From contig JAGWOR010000019.1 of NCBI GenBank assembly GCA_028870845.1, forward strand, positions 1 to 48,056: DNA of 48,056 nucleotides, in the 5' to 3' direction. The position numbers and the translations under genes are program-made. Below, piece after piece: positions 33,992-41,598 of this stretch; within the stretch, counting starts at the first letter, position 1; each line of letters begins with the position of its first letter. The notes under the pieces were generated by a model. That model saw only the letters and a program-made list of their open reading frames with translations. It did not search any database and was not told where the DNA came from. The stretch is from Gammaproteobacteria bacterium (lineage in GTDB: Bacteria; Pseudomonadota; Gammaproteobacteria; Natronospirales; REEB76).

Positions 33992-34735
33992 CTAAAGACC
34001 GCCCAGATCGCCCCACTTTGCCTGCAGCAGGCTGAGGGCCGCCAGCGCCGCGGTTTCGGTGCGCAGCACCCGCGGCCCCAACTGCACGCCCAGATATCCG
34101 GCGCCCCTGGCCGCATCGAGTTCATCGTCCGCCAGTCCGCCCTCCGGCCCCACCAGCAACTGCACGCCATGCTGCGCCGTTTCGGACAGTCCGCCGACGG
34201 TGTCCACGGCCCGTGGATCCAGCAGCAGCTTGAGCCGCGACTGCTCTCGGGCGGCGAGACACTGCGCCAATGTCACCGGCAACGGAATCTCCGGTATCCG
34301 CACCCGGCCGCTCTGTTCGCAGGCGCTGACGGCGATCTGCTGCCAGTGCTGTTGCTTGCGCAGCGCGGCTTTCTCGTCCAGGCGCACCACGCTGCGTTGC
34401 GTCACTACCGGGAGGATGGCCGAAACCCCCAGCTCCACCGACTTCTGCACCGTGTAATCCATGCGTTCGCCGCGGGAGATGCCCTGCACCAGGGTGATGC
34501 GCAATGGGGATTCCACCACCGGGCCGTGCATGCGGGAGATTTTTACCAGTGCCTGCCTGCGGTCGGCTTTTTCCAGCAGCGCTTCAAATTCGAAACCGGA
34601 GCCGTCGAACAGCACCAGCGGCGCGCCGCTTTTCAGGCGCAGCACCGTAAGCACGTGCCGGCTGCCGGCGGGCGTAAGCCTTGCCTGCTCGCAGTCCTTC
34701 AGGGGCTCGGGGTGATACACGCGTGGGATACGCAT
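33992..34735 (-). CDS. rsmE: 16S rRNA (uracil1498-N3)-methyltransferase
   Basis: 247 residues, the normal RsmE length. An N-terminal PUA-like part (MRIPRVYHPEPL ... HVLTVLRLKSG) is followed by a SPOUT methyltransferase domain. LVQGISRGERMDYTVQKSVELG, LLVGPEGGLADDELDAA and LGPRVLRTETAALAAL are conserved, including the knot loops that bind SAM. It methylates U1498 of 16S rRNA in the 30S subunit. It sits 3 bases after bioA, and the same rsmE/bioA neighbours occur in P. aeruginosa near chpC. Confidence 0.96.
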   Translation of the reverse strand: MRIPRVYHPEPLKDCEQARLTPAGSRHVLTVLRLKSGAPLVLFDGSGFEFEALLEKADRRQALVKISRMHGPVVESPLRITLVQGISRGERMDYTVQKSVELGVSAILPVVTQRSVVRLDEKAALRKQQHWQQIAVSACEQSGRVRIPEIPLPVTLAQCLAAREQSRLKLLLDPRAVDTVGGLSETAQHGVQLLVGPEGGLADDELDAARGAGYLGVQLGPRVLRTETAALAALSLLQAKWGDLGGL

Positions 34736-34738
34736 GGT

Positions 34739-36094
34739 TCAATTCTCCCGGGTGGCGAGTTCGATGCCTTCCGCGGCCACCTGCGCCATGAGGTCGATTT
34801 CCGGCTGGGTGATTACGTAGGGCGGCATGAAATACACCACGTTGCCCACCGGCCGCAGCAGCACTCCGCGTTTCAATGCATGCTGGTAAACCGCGAGCCC
34901 ACGGCGTTGCTGCCAGGGATAGGCTTCGCGGGCGTGTTTGTCCTTCACCATTTCCATGGCCAGGATCATGCCGTGCTGGCGGATTTCCGCCACGTGCGGA
35001 TGCTCGGCGAGACCGGCCACGCTTTTGCCCATGTGCGCAGCCAGTACGCGATTATTTTCGATGACCTTGTCTTCCCGGAAAATGTCTAGAGTCGCCAGCG
35101 CCGCCCGGCAGGCCAGGGCATTGCCGGTGTAGCTGTGGGAATGCAGAAAGGCCCGCAGCGTGGTGTAGTCGTCGTAGAAGGCCTGATAGATTTCGTCGCG
35201 GGTCAGCACCACCGACAAGGGCAGGTAGCCGCCGGTGAGTCCTTTGGACAGCAGCATGAAGTCCGGCGTGATGCCGGCCTGTTCGCAGGCGAACAGTGTG
35301 CCGGTGCGGCCGAAGCCCACGGCGATTTCATCGGCAATCAGGTGCACTCCGTAACGCTCGCAGGCTTCGCGCAACAGCTGGAGATACATCGGATGGTACA
35401 TGCGCATGTTGCCCGCGCATTGCACCAACGGCTCCAGGATGACCGCGCAGGTTTCATCATGATGCTGCTCCAGGGTCTGTTGCATGTGCGCGAACATCCT
35501 GCGGGTATGCGCTTCCCAGCTTTCGCCGCTTTCCCGCAGGAAGCAGTCCGGGCCGGAAACCGTGATCACATCCATGAGCAGCGGCGCATAGGTTTGCTTG
35601 TACAGTTCCACGTTGCCTACCGCCAGGGCCCCCAGGGTTTCGCCGTGGTAACTGTTGGCGAGGGTGATGAATTTGGTTTTTTTATGCCGGCCTTGATTGC
35701 GCCAGTAGTGAAAGCTCATCTTCAGGGCCACTTCCACCGCCGAAGAACCGTTGTCCGCGTAGAAGCAGCGCGTCAGTCCCGGTGGCACCAGTTTCACCAG
35801 CCGTTCCGACAGTTCCACCACCGCCGCGTGGCTGAAGCCTGCCAGGATCACGTGTTCCAGCTGCTGCAGCTGGCCGTTGAGAGCGGCATTGATGCGCGGA
35901 TTGGCATGGCCGAACAGGTTTACCCACCAGGAGCTGATGGCATCCAGGTAGCGCTTGCCCTCGAAATCCTCCAGCCACACGCCCTGGCCGCGGCGGATCG
36001 GGATCAGCGGCAGCCACTCGTGGTCCTTCATCTGGGTGCAGGGATGCCAGACCACGGCCGTATCGCGTTTGACGAAATCGCTGTTGGCGCCCAT
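34739..36094 (-). CDS. bioA: Adenosylmethionine-8-amino-7-oxononanoate aminotransferase
   Basis: 451 residues from the ATG at 36094 (MGANSDFVKRDTAVVWHPCT); an extension to 36190 would run into the ampD start region. It is a class III PLP aminotransferase of biotin synthesis using SAM as amino donor. HPCTQMKDHE, SSWWVNLFGHANPRI, the PLP region DEIAVGFGRTGTLFACEQ and the PLP Lys in LLSKGLTGGYLPLSV are all BioA-type. No other bio genes are in the window. It is divergent from ampD across 86 bases, which must hold both promoters. Confidence 0.96.
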   Translation of the reverse strand: MGANSDFVKRDTAVVWHPCTQMKDHEWLPLIPIRRGQGVWLEDFEGKRYLDAISSWWVNLFGHANPRINAALNGQLQQLEHVILAGFSHAAVVELSERLVKLVPPGLTRCFYADNGSSAVEVALKMSFHYWRNQGRHKKTKFITLANSYHGETLGALAVGNVELYKQTYAPLLMDVITVSGPDCFLRESGESWEAHTRRMFAHMQQTLEQHHDETCAVILEPLVQCAGNMRMYHPMYLQLLREACERYGVHLIADEIAVGFGRTGTLFACEQAGITPDFMLLSKGLTGGYLPLSVVLTRDEIYQAFYDDYTTLRAFLHSHSYTGNALACRAALATLDIFREDKVIENNRVLAAHMGKSVAGLAEHPHVAEIRQHGMILAMEMVKDKHAREAYPWQQRRGLAVYQHALKRGVLLRPVGNVVYFMPPYVITQPEIDLMAQVAAEGIELATREN

Positions 36095-36180
36095 GGGGTG
36101 GATTTCCGGTGATCGGTGTGTGTGTGGTATGCGGATTGCGGCATTTTGCGCATTTGCCTCATTCACGGCAACATAGCCGC

Positions 36181-36765
36181 ATGCAAGCACGGTCTGAAAA
36201 TGCGGCTGGCAAGGTATTCCAGGTGGACCGACCCAGCGGCCTGATCAGCGGAGCCCGTCAGGTGGCTTCGCCCCATTGCGATGCGCGGCCTGCGGGCACT
36301 GGAATCGATTTGCTGGTGATCCACGGCATCAGCCTGCCGCCGGGGGAATTCGGCGGCGCCTGGATCGAGCAACTGTTCCTGGGAACGCTGCCAACCGATG
36401 CCCATCCGTATTTCGCCACCCTCCGTGGGCTGCGCGTATCCGCGCACCTGCTGATTCGCAGGGACGGGGAATTGCTGCAGTTCGTGCCGTTCCTGAAACG
36501 CGCCTGGCACGCGGGCGAGTCCGTGTTTCAGGGCCGCGTCACCTGCAATGATTTTTCCATCGGCATCGAACTGGAAGGCTGCGATGATGTGCCCTATACA
36601 GAGGCGCAATATGCCATGCTCACGGCAGTCAGCCGGGCGTTGATGTCGGCGTATACGGGCATCGCCCCGGAGCGTATCGTCGGGCATTCCGACGTGGCCC
36701 CCGGGCGCAAAACCGATCCGGGACCGGCCTTCGACTGGGTGCATTTCCGGGCGCGGCTTGCATAA
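36181..36765 (+). CDS. ampD: 1,6-anhydro-N-acetylmuramyl-L-alanine amidase AmpD
   Basis: 194 residues from the ATG at 36181; an earlier in-frame start at 36109 lies inside the shared bioA promoter region. It is a zinc amidase_2 fold: LLVIHGISLPPGEFGG with the first zinc His, the catalytic Glu region SIGIELEGCDD, and HSDVAPGRKTDPGPAF with the second His and the Asp. AmpD removes the peptide from anhydro-muropeptides in the cytoplasm during cell-wall recycling, and its loss induces ampC in many Gammaproteobacteria. ampE follows 29 bases later. Confidence 0.96.
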   Translation: MQARSENAAGKVFQVDRPSGLISGARQVASPHCDARPAGTGIDLLVIHGISLPPGEFGGAWIEQLFLGTLPTDAHPYFATLRGLRVSAHLLIRRDGELLQFVPFLKRAWHAGESVFQGRVTCNDFSIGIELEGCDDVPYTEAQYAMLTAVSRALMSAYTGIAPERIVGHSDVAPGRKTDPGPAFDWVHFRARLA

Positions 36766-36794
36766 CCCATGGCCTCCCGCTTAACTAGGCAACC

Positions 36795-37661
36795 ATGAGC
36801 TTTCTGGCGCTAATCATCAGCCTGCTGCTGGACCAGGCACTCCGGCACCTGGAAAACCTGCGCGGACCGCGCTGGTTCGGCGCCTACTACGAAAGCCTGC
36901 AGTTTCTCGCCCAAAACCGGAACTTCTGGCGCGCCGGCACCGGCTTGTTGGTGATCGTGCTGGTTCCCACGGTGGCGACCCTGTTCGTGGGCCATTTCCT
37001 GGACCACATCTGGGGCGGTTTTGGATTCGTGTATTCCGTGATACTGCTGCTGCTGACGCTGGGGCCGCGGGATCTGCACGCCCAGGTGGACGCCTACATC
37101 GAAGCCACGCAAGCCGGCGACCAGCAACGGGCCGCGTCACTCGCAGGTGATTTGCTCGGTGCGACACCGCCCGACGATTCGGCAGCGCGATCCGAAGCCA
37201 TTACCCATGCGGTGCTCATGCAAGCCAATGACCGCCTGTTCGGGATCTTTTTCTGGTTCGCGATCCTGGGTCCGGCGGGAGCGGTGCTGTACCGCAGTAC
37301 GGATTTTCTGCGGCGCATGCCCGCCGATGACAATCGCTCGCAGGAATTCAGCGATTTCCTGGACCGCCTGTACGGTCTGTTGGCCTGGGTGCCGGCGCAT
37401 CTGGCCGCGCTCGGCTATGCACTGGCCGGCGGTTTCGAGGATGCAGTCTCGGCCATGAAAAATTTTTACCTCAACTGCTCCAAGCGTTTTTTCCAGGTGA
37501 ACAACGACGTGCTGGTGTGCGCAGGGCTGGGAGCGTTGCGAGTCACCGACGAAGAGGCGGGTACCGGGCGTTTGCTTTCGGCACTACTGCTGGTGCGGCG
37601 CGCAGTCATCATCTGGTTGGCTGTGTATGCACTTATGACCTTGTTCGGTTGGGTCTGGTGA
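36795..37661 (+). CDS. ampE: AmpE family inner-membrane protein
   Basis: 288 residues with four likely membrane segments: about residues 45-70, 75-92, 140-160, and the C-terminal RRAVIIWLAVYALMTLFGWV. It matches AmpE in order and in the stretch AILGPAGAVLYR. AmpE is encoded with AmpD in many Gammaproteobacteria and is described as a signalling or transport-related partner, with an unclear exact role. Its stop overlaps the GTG of the next gene (GTGA). Confidence 0.9.
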   Translation: MSFLALIISLLLDQALRHLENLRGPRWFGAYYESLQFLAQNRNFWRAGTGLLVIVLVPTVATLFVGHFLDHIWGGFGFVYSVILLLLTLGPRDLHAQVDAYIEATQAGDQQRAASLAGDLLGATPPDDSAARSEAITHAVLMQANDRLFGIFFWFAILGPAGAVLYRSTDFLRRMPADDNRSQEFSDFLDRLYGLLAWVPAHLAALGYALAGGFEDAVSAMKNFYLNCSKRFFQVNNDVLVCAGLGALRVTDEEAGTGRLLSALLLVRRAVIIWLAVYALMTLFGWVW

Positions 37662-38581
37662 GCGAATCTGTTGATCGCGGTCCCCCGACGCGAAGCATTG
37701 CACTTTATTTAATCGGCCTATGCTTGCTGCTGCCTGCAGCGGCTGCGGCGGCCATCACCGTCACCGGGGCCGACCATCAAAGCATCACGCTCGCTGCACC
37801 GGCCCGGCGCATCGTGAGCCTGGCACCGGATCTCACCGAGCTTGTGTATGACGCCGGAGCGGGTGCGGCCCTGGTGGGCGCCAGCAGTTACAGCGATTAC
37901 CCGCAGGCGGCGAAAAAACTGCTGCGCATCGGCGATGCCTTCCGCTTCGACCTGGAACGCGTGCTTGCGCTGCGGCCCGACCTGGTGCTCGCCTGGCAGA
38001 GTGGAACGCCGGTGACCGCCATAGAGCGCATGCGCGCACTCGGTTTACCCGTGCTGGTCATCGGCAGCCAGCAACTGACGGATATCGCCCGCAACCTGGA
38101 ACTCATCGGCAAAGTCACCGGCCACGAAGCACAGGCCAAGACAGCGGCCCGGGAATTTCTCGCGGGGCTGGCCTCACTGCGCCAGGAATACGCCGGGCGA
38201 CCGCCGGTGCGGGTGTTCTATGAGATTTCCAGCAGGCCGCTGTACACCGTCGGCGGACGCCAGATCATCAGCCGCATGATTGAGCTGTGCGGCGGGCGCA
38301 ATATTTTCAGTGAACTGAAAGTGCCGGCTGCCACGGTGAGCATGGGAGCGGTGCTGGCGCGTGATCCCCAGGCCGTGATTACCGGTGGTGATGATCAGGC
38401 AGCCGCGAGGTTAAAGGCCTGGCATCGCTGGCCAATGGTGAGCGCAGTCCGCACCCACAGCCTGTTCAGCATATCCAATGATCTGCTGGCGCGCGCCACG
38501 CCGCGGATTTTGCAGGGTGGAAAACAGCTATGTGAGGATTTAGAGAAGGCGCGGGAGAGCCGCTTAGCAAATTCCGAATAA
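37658..38581 (+). CDS. Periplasmic cobalamin-binding protein, BtuF-like
   Basis: 307 residues from a GTG at 37658 that overlaps the ampE stop. This start gives a clean signal peptide (SIALYLIGLCLLLPAAAAAA); a longer frame from 37517 overlaps ampE and is unlikely. The mature part has the helical-backbone metal-receptor pattern: RRIVSLAPDLTELVYDAGAG, ASSYSDYP, FDLERVLALRPDLVLAWQSG, YTVGGRQIISRMIELCGGRN and DPQAVITGG. It would deliver vitamin B12 or a related corrinoid to a BtuCD importer; no btuC or btuD is near. The facing gene is a cobalamin adenosyltransferase, which strengthens the B12 reading. A siderophore or heme ligand is the alternative. Confidence 0.82.
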   Translation: MSESVDRGPPTRSIALYLIGLCLLLPAAAAAAITVTGADHQSITLAAPARRIVSLAPDLTELVYDAGAGAALVGASSYSDYPQAAKKLLRIGDAFRFDLERVLALRPDLVLAWQSGTPVTAIERMRALGLPVLVIGSQQLTDIARNLELIGKVTGHEAQAKTAAREFLAGLASLRQEYAGRPPVRVFYEISSRPLYTVGGRQIISRMIELCGGRNIFSELKVPAATVSMGAVLARDPQAVITGGDDQAAARLKAWHRWPMVSAVRTHSLFSISNDLLARATPRILQGGKQLCEDLEKARESRLANSE

Positions 38582-38643
38582 TCTTCAGACCAAAAGCCAT
38601 TTTCGTCTGGAAGCAGACGTTGAGTGAGTGTTAGAACCTTAAG
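38582..38643. other. Convergent gap with hairpin between the btuF-like and adenosyltransferase genes
   Basis: 62 bases between two stop codons. It contains a perfect hairpin CGTCTG-GAAG-CAGACG (38604-38619). Neither side has a proper T-run, so it may be a weak terminator or only an mRNA end stabiliser. Confidence 0.45.
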
Positions 38644-39198
38644 CTAATTCTTTTTGCGTTCATGTTCCCACAATACTTCCTGCCCCCCGTTTTGGCGTGC
38701 GGTTACGCGCGCCATCACAAAGAGTAAATCCGACAGCCGGTTGAGGTATTTGATGCTCTCGGGATTTTGCGGATGTTGTTTGTGCAGCGTCCAGGCGCGG
38801 CGTTCAGCACGCCGGCAGACGGTGCGGGCCAGGTGGCCGAGGGCGGCGGCGCGGCTGCCGCCCGGCAGGATGAATTCCTTCAGGGGCGGCAGGGTTTCAT
38901 TGAACTTATCGAGTGTATTTTCCAGCCGCTGTACATGTTCCGCCGTGATGGCTTTATAACCCGGCAGGCAGAATTCGCTGCCCAGATCAAAAAGTTCGTG
39001 CTGGATGGGTTGCAGCGCGTTGGCTATGTCTTCCGGTAGTTTTTCCGCCAGCAGCAGTCCCAATACGCTATTGAGTTCATCCAGGGTTCCATAGGCTTCC
39101 ACCCGCGCATCGTCCTTGGGCACGCGCGTGCCATCCCCCAGGCCGGTGCTGCCGTCGTCACCGGTGCGTGTGTAGATTTTGCTCAGCCGGTTACCCAT
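38644..39198 (-). CDS. Cob(I)alamin adenosyltransferase, PduO type
   Basis: 184 residues from the ATG at 39198 (MGNRLSKIYTRTGDDGSTGL), with GAGG about 8 bases upstream; a start at 39222 is possible but not conserved. It transfers adenosyl from ATP to cob(I)alamin to make coenzyme B12. Conserved sites are YTRTGDDGSTGLGDG, VEAYGTLDELNSVLG, ILPGGSRAAA and the ATP-binding ARTVCRRAERRA with LNRLSDLLFVMAR. It starts 14 bases after the toxin gene stop and so may be read from the toxin-antitoxin promoter. It faces the BtuF-like gene. Confidence 0.95.
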   Translation of the reverse strand: MGNRLSKIYTRTGDDGSTGLGDGTRVPKDDARVEAYGTLDELNSVLGLLLAEKLPEDIANALQPIQHELFDLGSEFCLPGYKAITAEHVQRLENTLDKFNETLPPLKEFILPGGSRAAALGHLARTVCRRAERRAWTLHKQHPQNPESIKYLNRLSDLLFVMARVTARQNGGQEVLWEHERKKN

Positions 39199-39212
39199 GA
39201 ATGCCTCATTTG

Positions 39213-39488
39213 TTACGGCCACTTTCGGGCGTGGTGCAAGACACGCAGTATCTGAATCAGATCGAGTCGCACACGGTACGCAACAATAAAAGGTGTTCCG
39301 GATACCACAAGTTCACGTGCGCTGTGCAGTCTTCCGGATCGGCCCAAGGCGGGGTGTTTTTCAAGGTACTCCACTGCCTCCTGAACGCGCCGGGCCATTT
39401 CGATGGCCGCCGACGCATTGTCTTGAGAAATGTAATGGTCGGCAGCATCGAGATCCCGAAGAGCACTGGCGGTCCACTTAAGCTCCAC
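39213..39488 (-). CDS. Type II toxin, RelE/ParE superfamily
   Basis: 91 residues with the compact RelE/ParE fold pattern: the N-terminal MELKWTASALRDLDAADHYI, a central LEKHPALGRSGRL, and the C-terminal VVSGTPFIVAYRV then IQILRVLHHARKWP. The ALRDLD...YI helix and the PALGR...R stretch are more like ParE (gyrase poison) than the mRNA-cutting RelE; which one it is cannot be told from sequence alone. Its start overlaps the antitoxin end by 11 bases, the usual antitoxin-first order. Confidence 0.9.
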   Translation of the reverse strand: MELKWTASALRDLDAADHYISQDNASAAIEMARRVQEAVEYLEKHPALGRSGRLHSARELVVSGTPFIVAYRVRLDLIQILRVLHHARKWP

Positions 39489-39726
39489 GCCGCCCCCAAG
39501 TTCTGAGCCTTTTTACCGCGTCTGAATGCGGCATCAACTTGCCAGCATCGGCTTCTGCGATGCCTTCACGGATGGCTTTGACCTGCCATTCCTGCAAAGT
39601 CAGGAATTCCTCGATGGCTTGACCGGCCACGTAGGATTTTGAGCGCTCTGTGGCATCCGCCAGCTTTGACAGACGCTTGGCCACGTCTTTGGTGACGCGT
39701 ACCGAAATCAGGATAGTTTCAGGCAT
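39478..39726 (-). CDS. Ribbon-helix-helix (CopG/ParD-like) antitoxin
   Basis: 82 residues. The N-terminal half is a ribbon-helix-helix DNA-binding domain: the strand TILISVRVTKDV, then AKRLSKLADATERSKSYVAGQAIEEFL. The C-terminal half (LQEWQVKAIREGIAEADAGKLMPHSDAVKRL) is the likely toxin-binding tail. The ribosome binding site GAGGTGA lies 5 bases upstream. Such antitoxins repress their own operon, and the matching palindromes are just upstream (39746-39789). Confidence 0.92.
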   Translation of the reverse strand: MPETILISVRVTKDVAKRLSKLADATERSKSYVAGQAIEEFLTLQEWQVKAIREGIAEADAGKLMPHSDAVKRLRTWGRRGA

Positions 39727-39745
39727 AAATTCACCTCGTATGAAA

Positions 39746-39789
39746 CATCATCATTATAGATGATGAGCGCATCAGTCGCGATGCGACTG
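39746..39789 (-). promoter_or_regulatory. Toxin-antitoxin promoter with tandem palindromic operators
   Basis: Read on the minus strand, a perfect TATAAT -10 box (39753-39758) sits between the arms of a perfect inverted repeat CATCATC-N6-GATGATG (39746-39765). A second dyad TGATG-AGCG-CATCA (39761-39774) shares its arm with the first. A third perfect dyad CAGTCGC-GAT-GCGACTG (39773-39789) follows. Transcription would begin about 20 bases before the antitoxin ATG. No good -35 box is visible. The arrangement fits a ribbon-helix-helix autorepressor covering its own promoter. Confidence 0.75.
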
Positions 39790-39799
39790 GGAAGGGCTG

Positions 39800-40615
39800 T
39801 CAGTGCTGGCAATACGGACAATAGTAGGTGGAACGTTGGCCTGTCACGCGTGCCACGATGGCCGTACCGCAGCGCTCGCAGGCTTTGCCTTCACGGTCAT
39901 AGACGCGCAGGTGCTGCCTGAAATAGCCGGGTTCGCCGTTAGCGCGGGTGAAATCCCTGAGTGTGGTGCCGCCCGCCTGGATAGCGGCGGTGAGCACCTT
40001 GCGGATGGCTTTGGCAAGTGCCTGATGGCGTTGCAGTGATATGCGTCCCGCGGCGCGATGCGGGTGAATACGCGCCACAAACAGCGCTTCACTGGCGTAG
40101 ATGTTGCCCACGCCCACCACCATGTGGCTGTTCATGATGAAATTCTTGATGGCTACCGTGCGCTTGCGGGATCTGGCAAACAGGTAGTCGCCGTCAAAGT
40201 CTTCGCCCAGCGGTTCCGGACCCAGTGCTCTGAGTAACTTATGGCGCTCAGGCGCTGCCGTGGTCCACAGCAAAGTACCGAAACGGCGCGGATCGCGTAG
40301 CCGGAGTGCGCGGCCGCTGTCCAGCACCAGGTCCAGGTGATCGTGCTTGTCGGCCCGGTTATCCGCCGGTATCACCCGCAGGCTGCCGGACATGCCCAGG
40401 TGCAGCAGCGCAGTGCCTGCGGCGGTGCGCAGCAACAGGTATTTCCCGCGCCGCTCCACGGCGTGGATGCGCTGGCCCGGCAGCGCTTGCATCAGTGAGC
40501 GCGGCACCGGCCAGCGCAGACGTTTATCGCGCACCACCACCGCCGATACCGTGTGATTGAGTAAATGCGGTTCGATGCCGCGGCGTGCGGTTTCCACTTC
40601 CGGTAATTCGGGCAC
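39800..40615 (-). CDS. mutM: Formamidopyrimidine-DNA glycosylase (Fpg/MutM)
   Basis: 271 residues. It removes 8-oxoguanine and ring-opened purines and nicks the DNA. The N-terminal MPELPEVETARRG exposes the catalytic Pro2 and Glu3 after Met removal; the conserved Lys is in GRGKYLLL-type sequence (RRGKYLLLRT). The helix-two-turn-helix region has VGVGNIYASEALF, and the C-terminal zinc finger is CERCGTAIVARVTGQRSTYY then CPYC. It is the last gene of a minus-strand run and lies 49 bases after the DUF4340 gene. No U-rich terminator follows, only the palindromes of the toxin-antitoxin promoter. Confidence 0.97.
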   Translation of the reverse strand: MPELPEVETARRGIEPHLLNHTVSAVVVRDKRLRWPVPRSLMQALPGQRIHAVERRGKYLLLRTAAGTALLHLGMSGSLRVIPADNRADKHDHLDLVLDSGRALRLRDPRRFGTLLWTTAAPERHKLLRALGPEPLGEDFDGDYLFARSRKRTVAIKNFIMNSHMVVGVGNIYASEALFVARIHPHRAAGRISLQRHQALAKAIRKVLTAAIQAGGTTLRDFTRANGEPGYFRQHLRVYDREGKACERCGTAIVARVTGQRSTYYCPYCQH

Positions 40616-40664
40616 CTGAAGGTCCTATTATCTCCGGCGGAAACTGCCGGGTCTTATATATAGT

Positions 40665-41582
40665 TTACCGGCCGGGATGACTGGCAGGTTTGTGTGGGCG
40701 AGGTACGGGGCTTTTATTTGTTTTAGGATGCGCAGCTTTGCCGGGTTTCAGTACCAGCAGTGAGCCGCGCTGTCCGCTTTCGAGCTGATATTCCAGCCCC
40801 AGATCGGGGCGGGCCAGCACCAGGAAATCCGGATCCTTGAGGATGGCAAATCGCAGCGGCTGTCTGACGCCCGCCAGCTCGACGGCCACCTCTCCCTCAG
40901 GCTTGCCTTTGCCGATGGTGTTGGTGCTGATGGCTTGGGCATTTTCCCAATTCCCTATCAGGCTCTGGATGGCGTCGGATGAAATATCCGGGTTTGCAGG
41001 CGACAGCTGCCATTTCACACCCTTGAGCGTGAGGCTGGCGTCCGGCAACTGCAGGCCGATGATGTGGGCGTGTTGCGGCAGCAGCCGCTTGCTGGCCCAC
41101 CACAGGGGAGTGTGGTTCACCCGGAAATACAGCAGGCTGCCGGTGAGATAGATGGTGTTGCCGATTTTCACGTAACGGTGGTTATGGATGGGCTCGGTGC
41201 CGCCAAACTCCAACTCGGTGTTGTTCAGCCATAGTTTCGCGCTGGCTGGCTTCAGTCCGTATTGCGCCAGGTTGGGTTGTGCGGCGGAGAAGCTGCCGAG
41301 CACCTCTTCTTGGAGACTGTCCAGCAGGGTTTTTACCATCGTCTGGTCGGCCCGCAGCTTGAGGGGAGCACGCATTTCCCAGCCCTCGGGGGTACGCACC
41401 AGTTGCGCGGCGGCTGCGCTGCCGCGCTGGATTTTGATTTGCGTGATGTCTGCGGCCTTCAATGTGGTGAGCTTGGCGGCCGGCTTGGGCTTATGGATGC
41501 CGGGTTTGAGATATAGGAAGGCGCCCAGGCCGGCGATGACCACCAATAGCACGAGATTCAGCAGCCAGCGGTTTTTCATCAC
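40665..41582 (-). CDS. DUF4340 domain-containing protein
   Basis: 305 residues. One N-terminal membrane anchor (about residues 7-26, LNLVLLVVIAGLGAFLYL) is followed by a periplasmic domain with the DUF4340 pattern: LTTLKAADITQIKIQRG, WEMRAPLKLRADQTMVKTLL, LAQYGLKPASAKLWLNNTEL and a basic, Pro-rich tail. The function of the family is unknown. It is regularly the fourth gene after GldA-, GldF- and GldG-like genes, as here, 16 bases after the GldG-like gene, so it is probably a subunit or substrate-handling part of that ABC complex. Confidence 0.85.
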   Translation of the reverse strand: MMKNRWLLNLVLLVVIAGLGAFLYLKPGIHKPKPAAKLTTLKAADITQIKIQRGSAAAAQLVRTPEGWEMRAPLKLRADQTMVKTLLDSLQEEVLGSFSAAQPNLAQYGLKPASAKLWLNNTELEFGGTEPIHNHRYVKIGNTIYLTGSLLYFRVNHTPLWWASKRLLPQHAHIIGLQLPDASLTLKGVKWQLSPANPDISSDAIQSLIGNWENAQAISTNTIGKGKPEGEVAVELAGVRQPLRFAILKDPDFLVLARPDLGLEYQLESGQRGSLLVLKPGKAAHPKTNKSPVPRPHKPASHPGR

Positions 41583-41598
41583 GTCCGCCGCAAGCTCA

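Noticed and set aside
33987-34003. GGCGG-N7-CCGCC hairpin at the convergent GH92/rsmE ends
   Set aside because: Short stem, no T-run and it overlaps the rsmE stop codon; not enough to call a terminator.
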